Source: Limnohabitans sp. MMS-10A-192 (GTDB lineage: Bacteria; Pseudomonadota; Gammaproteobacteria; Burkholderiales; Burkholderiaceae_C). From it: a DNA stretch of 64,000 bases. Position 1 is the stretch's first letter. Each line of letters starts with the position of its first letter. The notes beneath the pieces were generated by a model that saw nothing but the letters and a program-made list of their open reading frames with translations, was not told where the DNA came from and searched no databases. The DNA is taken from NCBI RefSeq assembly GCF_003063335.1, contig NZ_NERX01000006.1, positions 1 through 64,000 on the forward strand. The letters are read 5' to 3'. Of the stretch, positions 1 through 7,400 are shown one piece after another. A program made the position numbers and the translations under genes.

Positions 1-265
1 TTTGGTTGAGGTTGGTGTCCGAGCGCAGTTGGGTGCTGACGGTGGGAAAGCGCCCCCACTGGGCCGATTCGACATCAAAACCCGCCGCTTGGGCTTGGCT
101 GCGGGCTTGCAAGACGCTGGGGTGCCGATCGGCACCGATTTCGAGCAGTTGTTTGAGGGTGAAGTCGGCCGACAGGGCGCTGAATGGGGCGAGCAGCAGC
201 AGGACAAAGGCCACTCTGTACTGACCTGTAAAAAGGGCATAACGAGCTGATTGAGTTGAGGTCAT
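1..265 (-). CDS. TolC-family outer membrane efflux/secretion protein (N-terminal part)
   Basis: The minus strand is open from an ATG at 265 to the left edge, giving 88 residues with no stop. A hydrophobic signal peptide (FVLLLLAPFSALSADF) is followed by LKQLLEIGADRHPSVLQA, the usual start of TolC/LapE/BepC-type proteins, where the first helix of the periplasmic tunnel begins. The SD-like GGGAGG lies just upstream. TolC-family proteins are the outer-membrane channel of type I secretion. A giant repeat adhesin is encoded on the same strand at 4.5-10.2 kb, so this is probably the channel that exports it. ABC-transporter and membrane-fusion genes would then be expected to the left of the window. 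The family is fairly clear, but the substrate is inferred. Confidence 0.75.
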   Translation of the reverse strand, partial: MTSTQSARYALFTGQYRVAFVLLLLAPFSALSADFTLKQLLEIGADRHPSVLQARSQAQAAGFDVESAQWGRFPTVSTQLRSDTNLNQ

Positions 266-450
266 CTACGCGGGCGGTGGGGTTGAAAAAGGGAGGACAT
301 ACGCGCTATTGCGCAACACTTTGTCAGCCCGGTTTTTGACAATCTTGCACCTTTGATGCGAAAACTAAATGACAAAACCCACAAAAAACAATTAACTACT
401 AAAAACCGCATCAGGTGGGTGGCGCCCCCCCCGCGCACGATATCTCGCTT

Positions 451-480
451 GTAGGAGCCGCGCCCAGCGCGCGAAGACGC
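451..480. repeat. Single REP-like arm
   Basis: GTAGGAGC, GCGCCCAGCGCGCGA and nearby bases match one arm of the palindromic repeats at 10330-10475 and 12237-12509. This copy sits just beyond the stop of the Sel1 gene. The rest of the 266-485 gap holds the upstream region of the TolC-type gene and shows no gene. Confidence 0.6.
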
Positions 481-485
481 CGACC

Positions 486-812
486 TTATGGCAACTTCTC
501 CAACACCACCTGAGCCTTAACATATCCCTGCCCCGCCGCTTGCCCCAACCAATACCGCGCTTGCACGGCACTCACAGGCACACCCAAACCATTCAAATAC
601 ATCAGCCCCAGGTTGTACTGGGCCGCGTCATGACCCTGCGCCGCCAGCACCTGGAAATGCCGCAGCGCCTGCAGCGCATCGCCTGACTGCGCAGCTTGCA
701 AGCCAGCTTGAAAGCTGACAGGTGAAGGTGACGAAACAGTTTGGGCTTGCGCCAAAGAAAAAGCGACCCCGCAAAGGGTCGCTGAAATACAAACTTGGAT
801 TAGTTTGAGCAT
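486..812 (-). CDS. Small secreted Sel1-like repeat protein
   Basis: The product has 108 residues with a signal peptide ending at AQAQ. Residues about 35-105 form two Sel1/TPR-like helical repeats (AAQGHDAAQYNLGLMYLNG, then ARYWLGQAAGQGYVKAQ). The ATG at 812 overlaps the stop of the upstream curlin gene as TGATG, so translation is probably coupled; a GTG three bases upstream is less likely. Sel1 repeats mediate protein-protein contacts. The position, last after the curlin genes, suggests a periplasmic accessory or chaperone for amyloid secretion in place of the absent CsgC/CsgH, but that role is only inferred from context. Confidence 0.8.
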   Translation of the reverse strand: MLKLIQVCISATLCGVAFSLAQAQTVSSPSPVSFQAGLQAAQSGDALQALRHFQVLAAQGHDAAQYNLGLMYLNGLGVPVSAVQARYWLGQAAGQGYVKAQVVLEKLP

Positions 813-1378
813 CACTGTCCTGTCTGTCTCACCACCATGCTGGTGTTAGGCGCCATGACGGTAGAGAAGGTGTTGCCTTCACCACTTTGGGTAATGTTCA
901 AATTCGAGCCAGAATTCAACACAACACTCAACACGTTCGAAACAGCATCTAATTGAGTCGCATTGATAATCGCAGACTCACCCAGCATTGTCACCGTCAT
1001 GATGTTGTCGATACCACCACTTTGAGTGAGGTGAGCATAGTGACCAGAGCCGATTTGCAAAAGTCTGGCAACGTTGTTTTCACCTTCTGTCTGGAAAATG
1101 TGTGCCTCGTTGCTGAAACCACTTTGCCAGATCATGGCCAAGTTGTTCAAGCCATCAACTTGCTGGATCTCAGCTTTGTTGACCAAATCAGCATCGTCGT
1201 TGTTGACCTGATAAATTCCAGCGACATTGCCATTGCCAAATGAGCTGACACCGTTGTATTGCGTATCCAGATCAAAAGCACCAGACGCAATGTCTGGGTT
1301 ATCGCTCAAGTCCAAATCTAAAGCCATGCTGCTCCCCACCGCAAGAAGGGTGAGCAATCCAAAAATTAGCTTCTTCAT
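812..1378 (-). CDS. Curlin-repeat protein, CsgB-like (putative minor or nucleator subunit)
   Basis: The product has 188 residues with signal peptide MKKLIFGLLTLLAVGSSMA. The mature part carries degenerate curlin repeats of about 22 residues, with regularly spaced Gln, Gly and Asn (IYQVNN, NKAEIQQVDGLNNLAMI, WQSGFSNEAHIFQ, GENNVARLLQIGSGHYAHLTQ). This is the strand-turn-strand pattern of CsgA/CsgB functional amyloid. The C terminus MVVRQTGQ is short and polar. It lies downstream of a second curlin and overlaps the Sel1 gene. Calling it the nucleator rather than the main subunit rests on its more divergent repeats and second position; the two could be exchanged. Confidence 0.82.
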   Translation of the reverse strand: MKKLIFGLLTLLAVGSSMALDLDLSDNPDIASGAFDLDTQYNGVSSFGNGNVAGIYQVNNDDADLVNKAEIQQVDGLNNLAMIWQSGFSNEAHIFQTEGENNVARLLQIGSGHYAHLTQSGGIDNIMTVTMLGESAIINATQLDAVSNVLSVVLNSGSNLNITQSGEGNTFSTVMAPNTSMVVRQTGQ

Positions 1379-1409
1379 AGGTGCCCTAAGGAATTTTCAA
1401 GCAAATCAC

Positions 1410-1442
1410 CCAAGCCAGCCATGTGAATCAAAGCTGGCCTGG
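1410..1442 (-). terminator. Hairpin between the two curlin genes
   Basis: CCAAGCCAGC (1410-1419) pairs with GCTGGCCTGG (1433-1442) at nine of ten positions, around a 13-base loop. No U-run follows, so it is more likely a partial terminator or an mRNA-stabilising element that sets the ratio of the two curlins. Confidence 0.4.
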
Positions 1443-1454
1443 GATCAACCCAAA

Positions 1455-2057
1455 TTACTTTTGAGAGATGAAAGCAAGGCTACCAGCACCCACTTGGGTG
1501 ATGTAGGCCTGGTTGGCAACGCCGTTGTTGGTTTGTGAAATGGCAGCGAAGTTGGCTGTGCCGCTCTGGTAGATGAAGGCGCTGTTTTCTTCTTCGCCTG
1601 CAACTTGAGAGATCAATGCAGCATTACCATCAACGGAAAGGGTTTTGGTAGCCAATTCTGTGGCAGCCAAAGTATCCACCGAGGATGCATCCGACAAGGT
1701 GGTTGTACGTGCCACATCGCCAGTTTCATTTTGGAAAACCATCGCACGGTTGACGGCGGCACCACCGACTTGCTTCACGAATGCCAATGCACCCATGCCC
1801 GACTGAACCACAGCGGCGTAGTTGCCACCGTCAGTTTGCGAGACAAATGCCACGCTGCCTGCTTCGGCTTCGCCGTTGGTTTGAAAAACATAGGCAATGT
1901 TGCCTTCTGGTGCGGCAGCCAAGAAGTCTTCGTAAACGGCGGCTTGAGCACCATCTGCAAAGAAAGCGGTATCTTGGAAATCCGTCATTACCAGCTCAGC
2001 GTGAGCGGCAAAAGAAGAAGCCATGGCCACAACGAGGGCGATTTTCTTGAAGTTCAT
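1455..2057 (-). CDS. Curlin-repeat protein, CsgA-like (putative major subunit)
   Basis: From the ATG at 2057 the product has 200 residues. AAGGA lies 7 bases upstream, which favours this start over the in-frame codon at 2135. The signal peptide is MNFKKIALVVAMASSFAAHA. The mature chain has curlin-like repeats with Gln and Gly/Asn at regular spacing (AYVFQTNGEAEAGSVAFVSQ, NYAAVVQSGMGALAFVKQ, SAFIYQSGTANFAAISQ) and ends in a final repeat, LAFISQK. It is separated from csgG by 165 bases that contain two perfect palindromes, so it may have its own promoter. It would be exported through CsgG and polymerise on the cell surface. Confidence 0.82.
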   Translation of the reverse strand: MNFKKIALVVAMASSFAAHAELVMTDFQDTAFFADGAQAAVYEDFLAAAPEGNIAYVFQTNGEAEAGSVAFVSQTDGGNYAAVVQSGMGALAFVKQVGGAAVNRAMVFQNETGDVARTTTLSDASSVDTLAATELATKTLSVDGNAALISQVAGEEENSAFIYQSGTANFAAISQTNNGVANQAYITQVGAGSLAFISQK

Positions 2058-2109
2058 GTTAAATCCTTGAAGAGAATGAAAAATTGGGTTATTGCCCCCA
2101 CCGGTTGAC

Positions 2110-2167
2110 AATGGAACTTCCATTGGCGAGGTCAAGTTGGATTGTGAAAGTCGGTTTTGACAAAACC
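2110..2167. promoter_or_regulatory. Two perfect 15-base palindromes upstream of the csgA-like gene
   Basis: AATGGAA-C-TTCCATT spans 2110-2124 and GGTTTTG-A-CAAAACC spans 2153-2167. Each has 7-base arms around one base, and their centres are 43 bases apart, about four helical turns. They lie between csgG and the csgA-like gene, where a promoter for abundant curlin would be expected. They could be operators for an unlinked regulator (no csgD is present here) or short terminators. The function is unknown. Confidence 0.4.
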
Positions 2168-2222
2168 ACCAAAAACAAACAGTCCGCTTGGACTATGGAT
2201 CAAGCGTCGATTGCCACAAAAC

Positions 2223-3578
2223 TCAGCGCAAAGAGGTTTTGCTTTTGGTGGCTGAACCTGCTGCCTGGCTCACGTTCAGAGGCATGGGGTTGGACATGAG
2301 CTTGTCACCCTCTTCGCTGGCAGGCGGCATGGGCGGCAAAGACGGTGTCTCCACGGGCTCTAAGTTATTAGGCAGCAGGGGCGGCAAGCTGGCGGGGGCC
2401 AAAGGTTTGTCTGCGCTTTCAGGGCGCTTGGGTGATTCGGCTTTGGCTGGCGACGCTGGCTTTTTAGTCTCTGGCGCTTTCTTGACTTCGCTGACTTCTT
2501 TGATGGGCTCCACCGTTGGAGCTGGAGCAGCTGATGTGCGTGGCGTTGCAACAGCGGGTGCACCGGCAGAAGCTGCTGGCCGTGTGCTGGCCGCAGGTGC
2601 AGGTGCAGGGCGCGCCGATTGGGGCTGTGGTGTCGGCAAGATCATCACATTGCCTGGACGCGAAGACTGGATGGGCGAACCTTCATTGCCGATCAAAACA
2701 CCATCGGCTTCGCGCAAATAAGCCTGTACCGTGGGGTGCGACCAGTCAAATTCGTTGCGCAAGTACCAGGCTTTGTCGCGTGCGCCTTGCACAATCAGGT
2801 GGATCACCGCACTCTCGATGGCCTCTTTGACGGCCAATTGGCTGGGCTCGTTGGAGCTGAAGCCGCCTTCGGCTTGCAACAACTGCTTATAAGCCACATA
2901 GCGGTAAATGCTGCCATTGAGCGAATGAGAGTAAATGGTTTTGGTGACCAACACACTGTTGATGACTTGGCCTGATCGCACGTCCACACTTCGCAGGTTG
3001 ACCGTGACCTGGTCAATTTGGTATTTGATGTCGGCTCCAACGCCCAGCAAGTTGGCGCCTTCGCCACCGGTGCGCACGTTTTGCTCGTAACCAGTGATGC
3101 CGCCTTCTATGATGAACCAGGCTGGTACCAGTTGCGGGTAATTGATTTGACTGCGGTTTTGATCGCCCGGCGATTCGATGGCGCGGGCAATGCGACGCTC
3201 GGTCAAGAGGTTTTGCAGACCTTCGCGTTCAATGGGAATAAACCAGTTGGAATCGAGCAAGGCTTTGACCAGCAAGGCACCTGCGCCCTGGGTCACAGCG
3301 TTGGACAAGTTGCTGTCAGGCTGCGGTTTGAACTGGCCGGACATGTCGCGAAAGGCATACACGCCAACCGGGATGCGGTATTTGGGGTCAGGCAGGCGAA
3401 CCAGTTCACGCGTGATGCGGTTGCCAGGCGTCAGGACCGCATCGGCTCGGGTTGCGGCAGGGGGCACCACGCTGGGCGGCGTCAAAGGGATTTGACTGCA
3501 CCCTGTCAACAAAACCAGGCTGGCTGTGGCCAGACGCGTCCATGCACGCGACGTGTTTGGACTCGTTTGGCGCTTCAT
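2223..3578 (-). CDS. csgG: CsgG, curli secretion channel lipoprotein with long C-terminal extension
   Basis: CsgG forms the nonameric outer-membrane pore for curlin export. The product has 451 residues with lipobox LLTGC (lipidated Cys27). The CsgG core spans roughly residues 50-285, with typical segments such as YAFRDMSGQFKPQ, TQGAGALLVKALLDSNWF, EREGLQNLLTERRI and NLRSVDVRSGQVINSV. Escherichia coli CsgG is about 277 residues; here about 165 extra residues follow, rich in Pro, Ala, Ser and Lys and probably disordered. The start overlaps the csgF stop by ATGA. The extension is odd and may reach the peptidoglycan or adhesin, or simply be a low-complexity tail. Confidence 0.92.
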   Translation of the reverse strand: MKRQTSPNTSRAWTRLATASLVLLTGCSQIPLTPPSVVPPAATRADAVLTPGNRITRELVRLPDPKYRIPVGVYAFRDMSGQFKPQPDSNLSNAVTQGAGALLVKALLDSNWFIPIEREGLQNLLTERRIARAIESPGDQNRSQINYPQLVPAWFIIEGGITGYEQNVRTGGEGANLLGVGADIKYQIDQVTVNLRSVDVRSGQVINSVLVTKTIYSHSLNGSIYRYVAYKQLLQAEGGFSSNEPSQLAVKEAIESAVIHLIVQGARDKAWYLRNEFDWSHPTVQAYLREADGVLIGNEGSPIQSSRPGNVMILPTPQPQSARPAPAPAASTRPAASAGAPAVATPRTSAAPAPTVEPIKEVSEVKKAPETKKPASPAKAESPKRPESADKPLAPASLPPLLPNNLEPVETPSLPPMPPASEEGDKLMSNPMPLNVSQAAGSATKSKTSLR

Positions 3579-4021
3579 TGCAGGCCCCCGAGGGCGTTTA
3601 TGTTGATGGAGGTGGATTGCCCGCTGGTGACATCGGTGGTCACCAAGGTCAGCCCACCCGTGGCCGGGTCGGTGGTGATTTGGATCTGAAAATTGCCTGC
3701 CTTGATGTTGGTGCCCATCTCGGGGTTGAAGTTGCCCTTGGCGTCAAACAAGCCATTGATCGCAGCAGTTTGCAGCTTGCTGATGATGGCGTTTTCAATG
3801 TTTGTCGTGAATTTTTGCAAGGCCGTTTGGGGTGCAACCACAGGCGCTTTGTAATCATTTTGTGCACTGGCGTTGGCTTGCAAGCCCGTCGAGTTGAGCG
3901 GATTGCCACCGAAAGTCGGGTTGACCGGGTAGTAGCGAAGCTCAGACGCTGTGGCACTCAAGGACAACAGCGTCAAGGTGAGCCATGTCAGGCGCCAGTG
4001 GCAAGAAAGTATTTTTTTCAT
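3575..4021 (-). CDS. csgF: CsgF, curli assembly factor
   Basis: From the ATG at 4021 the product has 148 residues; longer in-frame starts would add a non-signal stretch. The signal peptide ends near ATAS. The mature N terminus ELRYYPVNPTFGGNPLN matches the CsgF segment that plugs into the CsgG pore as a second constriction. The remainder (ALQKFTTNIENAIISKLQ, and a C-terminal beta-rich part) fits the family. Only weak SD sequence precedes it. It lies 28 bases after csgE and overlaps csgG by four bases. CsgF couples export to nucleation at the surface. Confidence 0.92.
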   Translation of the reverse strand: MKKILSCHWRLTWLTLTLLSLSATASELRYYPVNPTFGGNPLNSTGLQANASAQNDYKAPVVAPQTALQKFTTNIENAIISKLQTAAINGLFDAKGNFNPEMGTNIKAGNFQIQITTDPATGGLTLVTTDVTSGQSTSININALGGLQ

Positions 4022-4049
4022 ATTGAACTTTTTGTGCAGGTCTTGGCGA

Positions 4050-4463
4050 TCACCAGCCCGATTGGGCCAGATCAGGGTCTTTGAAAAGCAATCGGTCCAC
4101 TTCAATTTCAGAGGCGCGGGCGAAAGCAATGTCCACAGCTTCGGCACTCATGCCCAAGAGCGTGCGCCAATCGCGGGGCAAGCCTCGGCGAAACAAAACC
4201 GCATCGTCAGAGATCACCAAGATCTCTGATCCCCCACGAGCGTACGGTCGTTCTTTGACAAGAATATTAAATTTGTCGAATCCTTCTTTGGTATTCCAAA
4301 GTTCGACAAATTTAGAGTGAAACAACTGGCCCATGCTGGTGATGACCTGGCGGCTGACGATGCCGCCGTACTCCATCAAGGGGTCGCTGCTGACTTGGGC
4401 CTGGGCCCCCATGGGGACCAAGACCAGCATCAGCAGGCAACGACGGGCAAGTTGTCCCAACAT
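4050..4463 (-). CDS. csgE: CsgE, curli secretion specificity factor
   Basis: The product has 137 residues with a signal peptide ending in GAQAQ. The family pattern is seen in LMEYGGIVSRQVITSMGQLF, FHSKFVELW, ILVKERPYARGGSEILVI and LFRRGLPRDW. CsgE caps the CsgG pore on the periplasmic side and delivers curlin subunits. The start is only 11 bases after the stop of the giant adhesin gene, which puts csgEFG in one transcription unit with the adhesin. Confidence 0.92.
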   Translation of the reverse strand: MLGQLARRCLLMLVLVPMGAQAQVSSDPLMEYGGIVSRQVITSMGQLFHSKFVELWNTKEGFDKFNILVKERPYARGGSEILVISDDAVLFRRGLPRDWRTLLGMSAEAVDIAFARASEIEVDRLLFKDPDLAQSGW

Positions 4464-4474
4464 TGCTGCAGCGC

Positions 4475-7400
4475 TTAGACCACAAAGCTCTTGTCGATGA
4501 GCAGTGTGACCAAGCGGTCAACCTCCAGTTCATCCGTGAAGAAACCGGAGTACTTGTGGTACTTGCCAGAGTTGCTTTGACTGCCGGTCGCATCAAAGGT
4601 TTCGTTCACTTCTTCTTCGTAGCCGTCACGGTCGGTCACAATTTTGGTCCGCGCCTCCAGGTCCGTGAGGCTGGCCGATTGGTTGCCACTGGCACCGTCG
4701 ATGCGCAGGTTGTAAACAAAGTTGGCTCCAAAAACCTGACTGGACAAACCAAATATGTCTTGGGCACTGATGCTCACGCTGGCATCCCTGCCTGTGAACT
4801 GGAAAATTTCGAAATCTTTCAACAACTGGCCTGTGCCAGAGTTGTTGAACTGCGAAAAGTCCATGGCGATGTCAGCCACCGTGAATTTCATGGTGTCAAC
4901 ACCAGCACCACCGTCCACATAGGCAAAGCCCAGGCCATCGGCACTGGACACCGTCACCAGGTCATCGCCTTCTTTGGTCAGCAAGACATCGCCTGGCGCC
5001 TTGAACAAGGAGAAGCCCACATCGTCACCGTTTGTGCCTTGGTAAAGCTTGGCAGCAGCCGCGCTGGTGTGGTTGATGGTTTGCGTAGTGGGTCGAATGT
5101 CGCTCACAAAAATCAAGGGCTGATACACCGGCAAGGCAGATTCGTTGCCCGCCTCATCCGCCATGATGGCGCTGAGCCAAGTGAATCCGGCAACCTCAGT
5201 CAAGCCTGTCAGTTGGTAGCTGGCATCGTCAATGGTCAAGCCCTCAGGCAAGGTGCCTGTGGCGTCTTCCATCGAAACGACATGCACACCCGCACCAGCA
5301 GTTGGCTGGTAGTTCATGGATGTGTTGATGGACACAATGTGCGGCGTCAATTGCTGGGGCAAAACAGGCGCAAGGGTGTCCACCGTGAAGCTTGGACCTT
5401 GAACTTCCGCACTTTCGTTGCCTGCCATATCGGCCGCTTTGACGACGGCCCTGTAGGTTCCGTCCAGCAAATCTTCGTTGAGCGATGCGGTCCAATACCC
5501 TGTGTCGTCGGCTTGGATCGGGTCCATCTCTTGCACCACAGTCCAGTCACTGTTGTCATCTTGTTGCTGGATGACCAGTGTGACCCATGCCAATGCTTCG
5601 GCTTGGCCTTCGAACACGGGGGCCACGTTGTTGGTGATGCGGTCGGTCAAGCTGACGCCCGTTTCGTTGCCATCAATGTCCGAAAACTCAGCCAAAGTGG
5701 GCTCTTCGCTCATTTCGGTGTCCACCGTGAAGGTCTCACCTGTCACCGCTTCGCTTTCGTTGCCAGCCGCGTCCACCGCCACCACCTCGGGCGTGTATTC
5801 CCCATCGGCCAACTCGTCCACCGTGATCGACCACTCGCCTCCCACCGCCTCGATCGGCTCGCTCACCCAGTCACCCACCGTCACCGTCACAAATGAGCCC
5901 TCTTCGGCCGTGCCCGACAGCGTCGGCGCGTTGTTCGACGTCACAAAGTCGTCCGTCAAGGCGCCCGTATCGTTGCCCTCGGTGTCGCCAAACGCGTTCA
6001 TCGCTGGCGCTTCGATCGTCGTTTTAACGGTGAAGGTCTCACCTTCAAATTCTTCCAGCAAGTTGCCCGCCACATCTGCCACCGTCACTACAGGCGCATA
6101 TTCACCGTCTTCCAGGTCCACGCCCACCGTCACAGACCATGTGCCGTCTTCGCCCACTTGCACCGGCTCGTCGGTCATCCAGTCACCCACCGTCACCGTC
6201 ACCAACGCACCAGCCTCGGCCGTGCCGCTGATCATGGGCGCCACGTTGTTGGTGATGTTGTCCTCGGCATCCGTGCCCGTGTCGTTGGCTTCGTCGTGCG
6301 TCAGATTGGCCGTCACGTCCTCTGGCGGCGTCAAGTCCACCGTGAAGGGCGTGCCCTCCACGTTCTCGCTCTCGTTGCCCACCACGTCCACCAAACGCGC
6401 CACCGGGGTGTACTCACCCTCGGGCAAATCGGTGATCGTCACCGACCAGTTGCCATCAGCGTCTGCAATGATTTCTTCGTCCAGACCGTACACCGTACCG
6501 TCCAGCTCCACCACCACGCGCATGCCTTCAGGCGCAGTGCCCTCGATCTGCAGCTCAGCGCTGTTGGTGATGTTGTCTTCGGCATCCAAGCCCGTGTCGC
6601 TGGCGCTGTCGTGCTTGAGGCCTACGCTCAAGTTGCCCACATCAGGTGGCAAGGTCAAGACCTTGAACGTCTCGCCCAGCACCGCTTCGCTTTCGTTGCC
6701 AGCCGCGTCCACCGCCACCACCTCGGGCGTGTATTCCCCATCGGCCAACTCGTCCACCGTGATCGACCACTCGCCTCCCACCGCCTCGATCGGCTCGCTC
6801 ACCCAGTCACCCACCGTCACCGTCACAAATGAGCCCTCTTCGGCCGTGCCCGACAGCGTCGGCGCGTTGTTCTTCGTCACTATTGCATCATCCAAGGTGA
6901 CTGCGCCGTTGCCCTCGGTGTCGCCAAACGCGTTGAATGCCGGTGCATCAGGAGGGGTTGCATCGACCGTGAATGACACTTCAGCATCGATCGGCGCGCT
7001 GACATTACCCGCCAGGTCAATCACAGTGATCTGCGGTGTCCACTCGCCTTCCGGCAAATCGTCTTCGACTTGAACCGTCCAAGTGCCATCACTCTCAACC
7101 GTGGCTGTGTAAACCAAAGTCCCATCGGCCATCACATCGATCACCACGGTGGCACCGGCTTCTGCAGTGCCTTGCAGCATGGGCTGAAAATTGGCCGTGA
7201 GGCCGTCGGTTGCGTCAATGCCGGTGTCGTTGTCTTCGTCGTGCACCAGTTCGGCCGTGGCCTCTTCGGGCGCCTGGCGGTCGATGACGATGGGTGCGCC
7301 GGTGGTGCGGGTGATGTTGCCCGCGCCGTCCATGACGGTGATGTAAGGGACATAGGTGTGGCTTTCACCCTCAGCGCCCAAAGGCTGCGTCACCTGCACC

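Noticed and set aside
2058..2222. A possible Pho box before the csgA-like gene (TTGTCAAAACC followed by TTTCACAA)
   Set aside because: Spacing is 13 bases, out of register; the palindromes are a better description of this region.
4463..5896. A 477-codon open frame on the plus strand opposite the adhesin
   Set aside because: It has no family features and mirrors the repeat codons of the adhesin on the other strand; it is a shadow of high-GC coding sequence.
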